The notes below the pieces were generated by a model. That model was not told where the DNA came from and searched no databases. It saw only the letters and a list, made by a program, of their open reading frames with translations. A stretch of DNA of 64,000 bases from Azophilus sp965221755. GTDB taxonomy: Bacteria > Pseudomonadota > Gammaproteobacteria > Pseudomonadales > Azotimanducaceae. Position numbers and translations under genes: made by a program. This document shows positions 17,555 to 25,929 of this stretch, in pieces (position 1 is the stretch's first letter; each line of letters opens with the position of its first letter). The stretch spans positions 2,728,001 through 2,792,000 of the forward strand of contig OZ244921.1 in assembly GCA_965221755.1 (NCBI GenBank). The letters run 5' to 3'.

Positions 17555-18568
17555 TTACCACCCGTAACGATCCCGGATGTAATCGCTCCATTGGGAGGCC
17601 GCATCCCCGCAACGCCGTCTTACGGCGGCCGCCATGACGCTGGGGGAGACGACGGCGAATGCCTCATCCGGTGGTTGCGCAATTGCAGCTCGCACTGCTT
17701 CCTCAACGGTTCGCGCGGACTTGAATGCCGCCTTTAGGTCCGGAGACGTGATTCGCTCCCGGTATGCACGGTTTCCTTCGGGGACGACGATTGCCACCTT
17801 GGCCATGCTAACGCCAAGTTCGCTGTTCCTGACCATTCGTTCAGCAAGCAGCCTCTGCCGCATGATCTGATAGAAGGGCTCGTAAAGCCAGGCCGTGACG
17901 GGAACTCGCCCCGTGAAAAAGCTCGATTTGGCATACATCCCACCGTACCGCTCTCGCCGCGTCTCACCCCTAGGGCCATCGCCCAGGTACTCACCTGCGT
18001 ACTTCTCGGCATACTTCCACTCAAGCAGGTATGCGCGCCGTCCGACGCTCGTCTCAGCAATGACGAAAGCATCGATGCTCGTGTTGTTCGCGCCCCTCGT
18101 CCTTTGCCCCGGGCCCTCCAAGGCGTGTTCCAGTCCGATCCACTCGATCTCGACCGGCGAGCTCGTTCCAAGTAGGGGATCCTCAATAGGCGCGATCCCC
18201 TCTATGTCTTCGTCGATCCCTGACAGCGCGGCTGCCAGTGCGGTTGGTGAATCCGCCAGCGGCAGCATGAAGTTGACGCAGGCCAACTGGGAACTCAAGA
18301 GATTCCGGGTCGGCCCCGAACCTCCTGATGGGTCTCCGCTTTGCGGGGATCTCCACCATTTGATCCGCCGGTCTTGAAAGAACCGCCGCGCTCCCTGTTT
18401 GCCGCGAAGTGGCGGATACAGATTCTCCTCTTCGCAGCCCAGCGCCAGCAGGTGACCGTGCTTGCGTCCCGCATCGTCGGTTGGGGATCGCCCTTCGGCA
18501 CTGACTGTCGGCGACTCACGGCGAAATGTTGCCTGCCGATGCCTCTCTCGTGTTGCGAAGTCCGCCAT
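17555..18568 (-). CDS. Putative PD-(D/E)XK restriction-endonuclease-like protein (PGN_0703-like)
   Basis: About 337 residues from ATG 18568. The pattern RRFFQDRRIKWWRS, then NLLSSQLACVNFMLPL, IEWIGLEH, NTSIDAFVI and YLLEWKYAE resembles a family of putative restriction endonucleases. The D of SIDAFVI and E-x-K of EWK could form a PD-(D/E)XK active site. There is no methylase next to it, so it may be a solitary defence nuclease or a repair-type enzyme. The upstream edge is bordered by a MITE-like element, consistent with acquired DNA. Family name is from memory and tentative. Confidence 0.6.
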   Translation of the reverse strand: MADFATRERHRQATFRRESPTVSAEGRSPTDDAGRKHGHLLALGCEEENLYPPLRGKQGARRFFQDRRIKWWRSPQSGDPSGGSGPTRNLLSSQLACVNFMLPLADSPTALAAALSGIDEDIEGIAPIEDPLLGTSSPVEIEWIGLEHALEGPGQRTRGANNTSIDAFVIAETSVGRRAYLLEWKYAEKYAGEYLGDGPRGETRRERYGGMYAKSSFFTGRVPVTAWLYEPFYQIMRQRLLAERMVRNSELGVSMAKVAIVVPEGNRAYRERITSPDLKAAFKSARTVEEAVRAAIAQPPDEAFAVVSPSVMAAAVRRRCGDAASQWSDYIRDRYGW

Positions 18569-18673
18569 CGAATTACGTCCTGAACCGATGGCTGCAAATT
18601 CTACTTGACCTTTTCCTGTCTTGTCGCCAAACGAGCCAAAGCGACGTTCTGAAGCGCTCGTTTGATACGTTGA

Positions 18674-18944
18674 CGTTTAAGGAGCCTCTGATCAAGTCCC
18701 CGTTCGTTCAGCGCTTCACTGCTTGGGGATGGAAATGAGCCCGCAATGAGGCGCGCAACATCCGCAGGCGGAGCGGAACTCGGGCCCAAGCACCGTGAAG
18801 CGCCCTTCGGGAGCGCCTGTGGGGCGCGCTGGCGGCGTTGCGGCTCATTGTGTGGGGGCCTGCCACACGGCTTCGCCGCGCCTTGCCGGCGCGCCCCACA
18901 GGCCGCTCTGAACTTCCAGGACTTAATCAGAGGCTCCTTAACGT
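18674..18944. mobile_element. MITE-like element with terminal inverted repeats
   Basis: About 270 bp flanked by near-perfect inverted repeats of about 25 bp (left TTAAGGAGCCTCTGATCAAG, right end reads TTAAGGAGCCTCTGATTAAG on the other strand). The inside is GC-rich with internal inverted repeats (GTGGGGCGCGC and GCGCGCCCCAC arms) and no credible gene. The right end supplies the TAA stop codon of lnt. A partial copy of the left end is at 14844-14900. It fills the gap 18569-18937 between the nuclease-like gene and lnt. Confidence 0.75.
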
Positions 18945-20671
18945 TTCATATGGACATTCCAAGCGAAGGCCAGCAGGCTGCCCAAGCAGATCGCCACCAG
19001 CCAGCCGTCGCCGAAGCGGCCGTAGGGCGTGCGCCCGGCCATGATCCGGAAGTCGCCGAGCAGCACCCCGCGCTCGAATTGCGGCAGCCGCGCCCGCACC
19101 TGTCCGCGATGGTCGATCACGGCCGTGATGCCGTTGTTGGCGGCCCGCAGCAGCCAGCGGCCGTTCTCCAGCGCCCGCGCTTGGGCGATTTGCAGGTGCT
19201 GCAGGGGGCCGATGCTGCGACCGAACCAGGTGTCATTGGTGATGGCCAGGATCAGGTCGGCTTGGTTGGCGGCGTTCCGCGTCAGGTTGGCGTAGGCGAT
19301 TTCGTAGCAGATGGCCATCGCCGCGCGATCCTCGCCCAAGGCGAGGGGTGGCTGGCGCCAAGGCCCGGGCGCGGCTCGGGACATGGGCAGGTCAAAGAAC
19401 TCGATCAGGCCGCGCAGCGCGTTCTCCAGGGGTACGTAGTCGCCGAACGGCACCAAGCGCCGCTTGACGTAGCGGCCATCGCCCCGGCCGATGGCCATGG
19501 CGGCGTTTTGGAACCGGTGGTCCCCATCCGCTGTCCTTTCCGTGCTGGGAATGCCCAGCACCAAGCTGGTGCCGGACGCTTGGCCGCGCTCGTCCCAACG
19601 TTGCAGCCAAGGCGCCGCCTCATGTTCGAGCAATGTAATGGCGGCCTCCGGCCAGAGGATCAAATCCCGGCCCCAGTGCGGTTCGGTCAGTTCCCGGTAG
19701 CGGTTGATGACGGGCATTCGGTTGTCGCGATCCCACTTCACCGCCTGATCGACGTTGCCCTGCACCAGCGCCGCGGATCGCGTCGCCCGCGGTTCCACCC
19801 ACTGCGTTCCGGACAGGGCCAGGCCGATCAGCCAAGGCGTGGCGGCGACGGCCCCGGACATGGCGCGAATGGCGGCGGATTGCCTGTCGAACAGGGCCGA
19901 GACGAGGCAGCTTGCCGTCACGACGATGCCAAGGCTCGCGAGGCTGACGCCGCCGACCGGCAGCAGGTTCGCCAAGGGCGTGCGCAAGTGGCCATAGCCG
20001 GGGTAGAGCCAAGGAAAGCCGGTGAGAAACCAAGTCAGCACCCACTCGAACGCCACCCAGACGGCGGCGAACAGCCAAGCGTTGGACAACGCCGCAGCCC
20101 CGTTCGGGAAACGGCTCCCATTCGCGACGGGAGCGCTACCGCCCGAACCCGTGGTTCGCATTGGCATTTCACTGGCGCGAAACGCCTTGCCGGTCGAACG
20201 GGCTTCCCGGCTCAAGGGCGTCCCGCCCTCGGATGGCGGGCAGCGCCGCTGCGCCTCGCGCTGGGCGTCCCACGGGTGAACGGCCCGTTCCCCAAGCGCC
20301 GACGGCCCGCTGCCTGCGTCCGAATGGCGTTCAATCCGAAGCCAGGCGTACAGTCGGGCCTGCGCCAAGCTGAACAAGGACAGCCCGGCCACGAACATCA
20401 GCACCAGCAGGGCGGCTAGGGGCGGCGATGCGTTGCCGTAGTCGTGAATGCTCACATAGACCCAGCTCACGCCGACGCCGAACTTGCCGAAGCCGTAGGC
20501 GAATCCCAAGGCCCAAGCCGACGCTGCCCGGCGGTTGAGCAGCCAGAACCAGCCGCCGATCGAAACCAAGCCCAGCGGCCACCAGTTGAAGGGCGCCAAG
20601 GCCAAGGGCAGCAGCGCTCCGCAGGCCAAGGCGGCAAGCAGCCCGGAAAATCCGCCAAGGGGCTTGGGCAA
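18938..20671 (-). CDS. lnt: Apolipoprotein N-acyltransferase with an insertion
   Basis: 577 residues from TTG 20671; most relatives have about 510. Inner-membrane enzyme that adds the third acyl chain to lipoproteins. N-terminal membrane helices are followed by the nitrilase-type domain with catalytic Glu in LILWPEAAI, Lys in YVKRRLVPFGDY and Cys in MAICYEIAY. Residues about 114-186 (starting RIERHSDAGSG) are a low-complexity insert in the cytoplasmic loop before WLFAAVWVAFEW; the DNA there carries a hairpin shared with 14820. The stop codon lies in the end of the MITE-like element. Confidence 0.92.
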   Translation of the reverse strand: MPKPLGGFSGLLAALACGALLPLALAPFNWWPLGLVSIGGWFWLLNRRAASAWALGFAYGFGKFGVGVSWVYVSIHDYGNASPPLAALLVLMFVAGLSLFSLAQARLYAWLRIERHSDAGSGPSALGERAVHPWDAQREAQRRCPPSEGGTPLSREARSTGKAFRASEMPMRTTGSGGSAPVANGSRFPNGAAALSNAWLFAAVWVAFEWVLTWFLTGFPWLYPGYGHLRTPLANLLPVGGVSLASLGIVVTASCLVSALFDRQSAAIRAMSGAVAATPWLIGLALSGTQWVEPRATRSAALVQGNVDQAVKWDRDNRMPVINRYRELTEPHWGRDLILWPEAAITLLEHEAAPWLQRWDERGQASGTSLVLGIPSTERTADGDHRFQNAAMAIGRGDGRYVKRRLVPFGDYVPLENALRGLIEFFDLPMSRAAPGPWRQPPLALGEDRAAMAICYEIAYANLTRNAANQADLILAITNDTWFGRSIGPLQHLQIAQARALENGRWLLRAANNGITAVIDHRGQVRARLPQFERGVLLGDFRIMAGRTPYGRFGDGWLVAICLGSLLAFAWNVHMKR

Positions 20672-20686
20672 GCGCAGCGCTCTCGC

Positions 20687-21271
20687 TCAGCGCCGCCAGG
20701 GCGGCACGCCGTCCCAATCGAAGGGCTCTATGCCATGGTCGCAGAGCTGCCAGACACTGGCGGAGGCGGAGCCGTCCTTAAGCTCCAGAAAGCCGATGGT
20801 GCCGAATTGGGTGTCGTAGTTGTGCGGATAGGTGGCCGAGCCGGGATTGACGCAGAGCACCCCGTCGATGGTGGCGATGCGCTCCACGTGGGTGTCGCCG
20901 GAAACGATGACGTCGGGTCTGCGTTCCGGGAAGAAGCGCTCGATCCAGCGTGCCAATGTGAAGTTCGGGGGGCGCTCCGGCACCGGCACGTAGTGGGTCA
21001 GGCCCACCCACAAGCCTTCCAATTGCAGCAGCCAGGCCGGCTTCACCCGTGCGTCCTCGGGCTGCACCGGGCGACCGCCGCTGCCGTCCTCGCCATTCCC
21101 GCGCGCGGCATGGACCGGGGCGATGCGCTCCAGCTCGTCGAGCACCCAGAACTCGTGGATGTCGCCGCCGTGGAAGATGGCGTCAACGCCGGCGAAGGCG
21201 TCGAGCACCTGCGGCCAGAGGAAGTTGGCGGCTTCCGGCAAGTGGGTGTCGGATATCAGGCCGATCTTGAT
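20687..21271 (-). CDS. YfcE/MJ0936-like metallophosphoesterase with non-canonical start
   Basis: About 194 residues. The metal-binding SDTH motif lies upstream of the first ATG/GTG/TTG in frame (TTG 21241), so a start there would give a broken enzyme. The frame is open only back to a TAA before AGGAGCAAGCCC. The family N-terminus M-K-I-G-L-I-S-D-T-H is reproduced if the ATC at 21271 starts translation, seven bases after AAAGGAG; CTG at 21259 is the other option. Other motifs: HGGDIHE, ARGNGED and VSGDTHVER (family usually GHTH). Its 5' end is duplicated just upstream. It precedes lnt on the same strand. Confidence 0.75.
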   Translation of the reverse strand: MKIGLISDTHLPEAANFLWPQVLDAFAGVDAIFHGGDIHEFWVLDELERIAPVHAARGNGEDGSGGRPVQPEDARVKPAWLLQLEGLWVGLTHYVPVPERPPNFTLARWIERFFPERRPDVIVSGDTHVERIATIDGVLCVNPGSATYPHNYDTQFGTIGFLELKDGSASASVWQLCDHGIEPFDWDGVPPWRR

Positions 21272-21346
21272 GGGCTTGCTCCTTTAAGGAAAGCGCGTGT
21301 CGGAAATCAGGCCAGCCTTGATGGGCTTGCTCCTTAAGCCAAGCGC
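21246..21346. repeat. Tandem duplication of the phosphoesterase 5' end
   Basis: 21246-21296 and 21297-21346 are two 50-51 bp copies differing at a few positions. Each holds, on the minus strand, AAGGAG, the putative ATC start, and the first codons including the TCCGAC of the SDTH motif. The outer copy carries a changed motif (SDTR) and then a TAA, so only the inner copy can lead into the gene. Confidence 0.85.
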
Positions 21347-21368
21347 ATGTTCCAGGTCAGCCCGGCTC

Positions 21369-22094
21369 TCAATGCGCATGCGCCCTGAGGAATGCGGTCA
21401 CCTGCCGCCGGGCGCTTTCCACGGCGTCGCCCTCCTTCCAGTCCTCGATGAGCGTCGCGTTGGTGGCCAGCGCGGCGACCTCGCGGGATATGGCTTCGGG
21501 ATGGTAGAGGTCGTTGCCCTTCAGGACCAGCAGCGGAGTGGTCACTGAGGCGGTGAATTCCCGGGAGACGTTGAACAGAAAGTCGCCGCCGTACATGCTC
21601 TCGCCGAGTGCGGCCCAAGCGGCCTCGTCCACGTCGGGGCGCTGCGGCGCAAGCTCGGCCGCCCAGCCGTCGTACATCCGGCGGAACGCATCGCGATTGT
21701 CCTCAAGGCCGATGGGCTGAAACAGCACTGCGGCGGCGATGCGCTCCGGCGCCGCCTCGATCAGGCCCATGGCGTAGGCGCCGCCGATGCACATGCCGGC
21801 CACCAGGAAGCGCTGCGCGCCCAAATGCGCCATCAGCCCGAGTTGGTCCGCCGCGTAGCTCGCCCAGGAGTCCTGGGCGGTCACCGGGGCGGTGGACTGA
21901 CCGGCATTGCGCTGGTCCATGGCGATGACCCGGAATTCCCCGGAGAGATGCTCAATCGGGTTCCAGGGCGCGTTGGCCCAGAAGGCAATGGCGGACTTCA
22001 TGCCGCCCGGGGCGATGAGCAGAATGGGGAAGCCGTCGGCGGGACCGGACTCCTCGTAGTGGATGTTGACGGCTCCGCAGCGAAAGTTGGGCAT
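21369..22094 (-). CDS. Alpha/beta hydrolase with a cysteine in the nucleophile position
   Basis: About 241 residues from ATG 22094. The alpha/beta hydrolase fold shows an oxyanion block LLIAPGGM, DQRNAGQS, and a nucleophile elbow GMCIGG where Cys replaces the usual Ser, as in dienelactone hydrolases. Near the C-terminus the His expected after the last strand is not evident (LIEDWKEGDAVESARRQV). It may act on an unusual ester or lactone, or be inactive. It is divergent from the SCP2-like gene at 22199 with about 100 bases between. Confidence 0.75.
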   Translation of the reverse strand: MPNFRCGAVNIHYEESGPADGFPILLIAPGGMKSAIAFWANAPWNPIEHLSGEFRVIAMDQRNAGQSTAPVTAQDSWASYAADQLGLMAHLGAQRFLVAGMCIGGAYAMGLIEAAPERIAAAVLFQPIGLEDNRDAFRRMYDGWAAELAPQRPDVDEAAWAALGESMYGGDFLFNVSREFTASVTTPLLVLKGNDLYHPEAISREVAALATNATLIEDWKEGDAVESARRQVTAFLRAHAH

Positions 22095-22198
22095 GCGCAG
22101 GCTCCCTGTTGGCTGGCGTTGCTTGCGGCGAGTTCATTTCAGCCGCTTTTTCGGGTAAGTTGGCATCAGTTTAACGCCGCAGAGGAAGCGATTCGACC

Positions 22199-22573
22199 AT
22201 GCTGGATTGGGAAAGGCTCAAGGACAGCGCCAATGCCGATGGCGAGTTCCGGCTGCACGCGCGCTTTTGGACGTGTGCGCTGAAGATCGCGAACGGGCCG
22301 CACAGCACCCGCATCGACGTGCGGGACGGCGCGATCAGCGCCATCGAGCCTTGGTTCGCCAACTTGGCGGGCGATCTGTCCATCAGCGCATCGGCCGCGG
22401 AATGGGAAGCCCTGCTGGCCCCGATCCCGCAGCCCTTTTACCAGGACCTCTACGCGGCGACGGTCCATCACGGCTTCACCGCCACGGGCAATCGAACGCA
22501 CTTCTGCGCCTACTATCCGGCGTTGCGGCGCTTGGTGGAGTTGATGCGGGACGTGAAAGGCAAGGGAGCTTAA
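22199..22573 (+). CDS. Small SCP2-like protein
   Basis: About 124 residues from ATG 22199, preceded by AGAGGAAG. The pattern LKIANGPHSTRIDVRDGAI and ISASAAEWEALLAP resembles SCP-2 sterol-transfer-like domains that bind hydrophobic ligands. It ends four bases before the next gene, an alpha/beta hydrolase, so the two are surely co-transcribed and may act on the same substrate. Family assignment is moderate. Confidence 0.6.
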   Translation: MLDWERLKDSANADGEFRLHARFWTCALKIANGPHSTRIDVRDGAISAIEPWFANLAGDLSISASAAEWEALLAPIPQPFYQDLYAATVHHGFTATGNRTHFCAYYPALRRLVELMRDVKGKGA

Positions 22574-22576
22574 GCC

Positions 22577-23428
22577 ATGCGGGCAAGACTTGAATCGATC
22601 GTCGGCCGCTACCTGAACGCGCCGATCAACGGGCATGAATACCGCATCTACTTCGAGGAGGCGGGCAGCGGCATTCCTCTGCTGCTGCAGCACACGGCCG
22701 GGGCCGACGGTCGGCAATGGCGCTTCGTGCTGGAGGATGAGGAGCTTCAGGCCCGCTTCCGCATGATCGCCTACGACCTGCCCTTTCATGGCAAGTCCGT
22801 GCCTCCCGTCGGCAAGGCTTGGTGGCGCGAGGAGTACCGCCTGACCAAGGACTTCCTGATGGGCGTTCCGGTCACGCTGGCCGATGCCCTGGGCTGTGAC
22901 AGCCCGGCCTACATGGGCAGCTCCATCGGCGGCCACTTGGCGGTGGACCTGGCCCTGCACCACGGCGAGCGCTTCCGCGCCGTGGTCGGCCTTGAAGCCT
23001 CGGCCTACACGCCGGGCGGCTTCATTGATGAATTTTACCATCCGGAGATTTCAAACGACTTCAAGGCCAGCCTGATGTACGGCCTGATGGCGCCGACCAG
23101 CCCGGAGGCGCTGCGCCACGAGACCCGCTGGGTTTACAGCCAAGGCGCCCCGGCGGTCTTCAAGGGCGATCTCTACTACTACTCCATCGACCATGACCTG
23201 CGCGAGGATGCGGCCCGCATCGACACCAACCAATGCTCGGTGGACATCCTGAACGGCGAGTACGACTGGAGCGGCACCCCGGAGCTCGGCGCCGAACTGG
23301 CCGCCCTGATCCCCGGCGCCCGCTACCGCACCATGCAGGGTCTCGGCCATTTCCCGATGAGCGAGAACCCCGAGGCCTTCCTGCGCGAGATCAAGCCGGT
23401 GCTGGAGCGCATCGCGGGCGGACTTTAG
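22577..23428 (+). CDS. Alpha/beta hydrolase
   Basis: About 283 residues from ATG 22577. Blocks LLLQHTAGADGRQW (oxyanion region), YDLPFHGKS, nucleophile elbow GSSIGG with Ser, NGEYDW (acid) and GLGHFPMSENP (His) give a complete catalytic triad. Related proteins hydrolyse esters, amides or C-C bonds; the substrate is unknown. It directly follows the SCP2-like gene. Confidence 0.85.
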   Translation: MRARLESIVGRYLNAPINGHEYRIYFEEAGSGIPLLLQHTAGADGRQWRFVLEDEELQARFRMIAYDLPFHGKSVPPVGKAWWREEYRLTKDFLMGVPVTLADALGCDSPAYMGSSIGGHLAVDLALHHGERFRAVVGLEASAYTPGGFIDEFYHPEISNDFKASLMYGLMAPTSPEALRHETRWVYSQGAPAVFKGDLYYYSIDHDLREDAARIDTNQCSVDILNGEYDWSGTPELGAELAALIPGARYRTMQGLGHFPMSENPEAFLREIKPVLERIAGGL

Positions 23429-23514
23429 CGCCCTTGCCAGTGCCATAAGGTCATCGAGCCGGCATCCACTCGACGGGAGGCTGTGTCAGAACCCATAGCT
23501 CGGATCGATCCGTC

Positions 23515-24753
23515 TCAAGTCAGGCTGCGCACCGCCCTTGACGCACACAGCAGCGCCGCCACCGCCAGCGCGAAGACCCCGCCGGCCACTTGCAGGGCCA
23601 CCGCCACATTGGCCTGCTCGGCGATGAGGCTGATGGGGATGACGCCCAATGGCATGAGTCCGTGGGACATCATGTCGATGCTTAAGATGCGCCCGCGCAT
23701 GGCGGGGGTGATGCTGGTTTGCAGAAGGCCGCGGTTGAGGGACAGGTTCCAGGAGCCGAGCCAGCCGACCAGGGCGACCGCCGCCACCGCCCAGAGCTGG
23801 CTGTCAGCGGTTCCCACCAAGGCGGTGGCGCCGGCCCAGGCGATGCTGGTGCCGATCAGCCATCGGCCCTTGCCGCGCAGTTCGCCCATGGCCGCCATCA
23901 TCAGCGAGCCGACGATGGCGCCGATGCCCATTGCTGACATCAACAGGCCAAGGTCGTCCGCGCCGCCGCTCAGGATGTCTTCGTTGTAGGCGGGCAGCAG
24001 CGTGTTGATCGGCATGCCGAACAGGAAAGGCACGATGGATAGCAGGATGAGGCCGAGCACCGGCGGATTGGCCCACAGGTAGCGCAGGCCGTCGGCGATG
24101 TCGCGCAACGGGTGCTGGTCATCCGCCCGTGCGCCCAGGCGCTGCGGCGCCACCCGCCACATGGCCAGGGACGAGGCGAGGTACAGGGCTGCAATCATGA
24201 AGTAAACGATGCTGACGCCGAAGTGGGAGGCGGTGTCGCCGCCCGCCAACCAAGCGATGAGAAACCCGGCCATCGCCGGGCCGAGTATGCGGGACAGGTT
24301 CCAACTCGTGGTCGTCAGGCCCATCGCCGTGAAGATCAGCCGCTCCGGCACCAGCTCCGGCACCATGGCTTGGCGGGCGGGCATCGATAGCGCCAGCACG
24401 GTACCGTTGAAGAAGCCGAACCAGATGAAGTCCCAGAAGTCCACTTCGCCAACTAGGATGATGACGCCAAGCAGGACCGTCGCTGCGCCGTTCAAGCCTT
24501 GCGCCGCCATGATGATGCCGCGCTTGGGCACCCGGTCCGCCATCACCCCGCCCACGAGGGCGAAAGCGACCATTGGAATCATGAACGACAGCGTCACCCA
24601 AGCCAGGTCCAAGGCGGAGGACGTCAGCGCATAGACCAGCCACCCGCGGGCGACGATCTGCATGTTCATGGCGAACGACGAGGCGAGGCTGCCTATCCAG
24701 AGCCAGCGAAAGTCCGCCAGCGCCAGCGCCGCGCCCAGGTCACGGGTGGCCAA
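23515..24753 (-). CDS. MFS transporter (EntS/MFS_3-like exporter)
   Basis: About 412 residues, twelve hydrophobic segments. N-terminus FRWLWIGSLASSFAMNMQIVA and GGVMADRVPKRGIIM (motif A-like loop after helix 2) fit the MFS_3 group of multidrug and siderophore exporters. The start TTG 24753 lies ten bases after the SDR stop, suggesting one operon with the upstream SDR. No ligand can be inferred. Confidence 0.85.
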   Translation of the reverse strand: MATRDLGAALALADFRWLWIGSLASSFAMNMQIVARGWLVYALTSSALDLAWVTLSFMIPMVAFALVGGVMADRVPKRGIIMAAQGLNGAATVLLGVIILVGEVDFWDFIWFGFFNGTVLALSMPARQAMVPELVPERLIFTAMGLTTTSWNLSRILGPAMAGFLIAWLAGGDTASHFGVSIVYFMIAALYLASSLAMWRVAPQRLGARADDQHPLRDIADGLRYLWANPPVLGLILLSIVPFLFGMPINTLLPAYNEDILSGGADDLGLLMSAMGIGAIVGSLMMAAMGELRGKGRWLIGTSIAWAGATALVGTADSQLWAVAAVALVGWLGSWNLSLNRGLLQTSITPAMRGRILSIDMMSHGLMPLGVIPISLIAEQANVAVALQVAGGVFALAVAALLCASRAVRSLT

Positions 24754-24762
24754 AACAAAAAG

Positions 24763-25539
24763 CTAGGCGTTGCGGATGGTCAGTCCCCCATCCACGGGCA
24801 AAGCCACGCCGGTGATGAAGCTTGCCGCCGGCAGCACGAGGCTGAGCGTGCCGTGGGCCACCTCTTCGGGCTCGGCATAGCGCTTCAAGGCCACCCGACG
24901 GCGGGCGAACTCGCGCTTGTCGGCTTCGGCAATGGCTTGGGTCATGCCAGTGCGAATGGGACCGGGGCAGATGCAGTTGACGGTGATGCCCTCGGCGCCG
25001 AGTTCCACCGCCAAGGATCGCGTCAAGCCGATGACCCCGGTCTTGGCCGCCGTGTAGGGACTGCCGTACTTGGTGGCGCCCAAGCCTTCGGTGGAGGCGA
25101 TGTTGACGATGCGCGGGTGCTCGGCTTGCCGCAAGTGCGGCAGGGCGGCGCGGATGGTGCGGGTGTGGGCGGTCAGCAGCACCGTGAGGGTCTTGCTCCA
25201 AGCGGCCTCGTAGTCCTCGCCGTCGATGGGCGAGAAGATGGAGATGCCGGCGTTGTTCACCAGAATGTCGATGCCGCCGAAGTGGCCGGCGATCTCAGCG
25301 AAGACCGCCTCAATGGCATCCGCATCCGCCAGATCAAGCACCCAACCGCGCGCCGACTTGCCGTCGGCCTTGATCTCGCCCACCACCCTGGCCAGCGGCT
25401 CGCCGTTCAGGTCTATGGCCGCCACGCGGGCGCCCTCGTCGGCGAAGAGCTTCGCCGTCGCCTCGCCCATGCCGCTGGCGGCGCCGGTGACGACCGCGAC
25501 CTTGCCGCTGATCGATCGGCTGAGCTTGATCAGTGCCAT
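24763..25539 (-). CDS. Short-chain dehydrogenase/reductase
   Basis: 258 residues from ATG 25539. NAD(P)-binding TGAASGMG near residue 18, DLNG after the second strand (NAD preference), NNAG, catalytic Ser in IVNIASTEG, and YTAAK with Tyr and Lys. C-terminal GVALPVDGGLT is standard. It oxidises or reduces an alcohol/ketone pair of unknown identity and is followed directly by the MFS exporter gene. Confidence 0.93.
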   Translation of the reverse strand: MALIKLSRSISGKVAVVTGAASGMGEATAKLFADEGARVAAIDLNGEPLARVVGEIKADGKSARGWVLDLADADAIEAVFAEIAGHFGGIDILVNNAGISIFSPIDGEDYEAAWSKTLTVLLTAHTRTIRAALPHLRQAEHPRIVNIASTEGLGATKYGSPYTAAKTGVIGLTRSLAVELGAEGITVNCICPGPIRTGMTQAIAEADKREFARRRVALKRYAEPEEVAHGTLSLVLPAASFITGVALPVDGGLTIRNA

Positions 25540-25594
25540 GCTGGTCTCTTGAGCAAAACGACTAACTTAGGCAGCCTTGGGCAGGATTGCAATT

Positions 25595-25680
25595 GCGCGA
25601 CCTGACGGTCGCGGATGGAGTTTCGCTTACCGCGAAACTCCGCGCTCTCCGCGCAGGCAGGATTCCGACATGTTTCCGAA
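25595..25680 (+). repeat. Dispersed palindromic repeat, family A copy 4
   Basis: GCGACCTGACGGTCGC hairpin, GGAGTTTCGC/GCGAAACTCC hairpin, GATTCCGACATGTTTC tail. It truncates the vapC-like ORF: the last 16 or so residues of that ORF are repeat-derived. Confidence 0.85.
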
Positions 25681-25929
25681 CCCCCACATTGCCTCCAGAT
25701 GGGCAGCCTCGATGCCCAATGTGTGGTAGCCGTCAGCGACTGTTTGATGGAAGCCCGCCGGTATGTCCAGCTTGCCTATGGCGGACTTGATCGCGCATTC
25801 CCACAGCGTGGCCACGCTCACGTGCCAGTCGTGGTCGGCCGATTTCAGAATGGCCAGCATGTGATCCGACAATCTGTCGGGAGCCGACCGGGCCCAGAGC
25901 AGTGTATGGGTGTCGAGAAGGCATCTCGC
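25627..25929 (-). pseudogene. VapC-like PIN-domain toxin remnant
   Basis: The frame from 25929 reads RCLLDTHTLLWARSAPDRLS, then HVSVATLWECAIKSAIGKL and LGIEAAHLEAMW, the standard PIN toxin start with the first Asp and the Glu of the active site. No ATG, GTG or TTG precedes it: the codon where a start belongs is GCG (25929-25927). After EAMWGF the C-terminus is replaced by family A repeat sequence, removing the later acidic residues. The toxin is therefore dead twice over. An internal ATG at 25872 is too late to give a functional fold. Confidence 0.75.
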
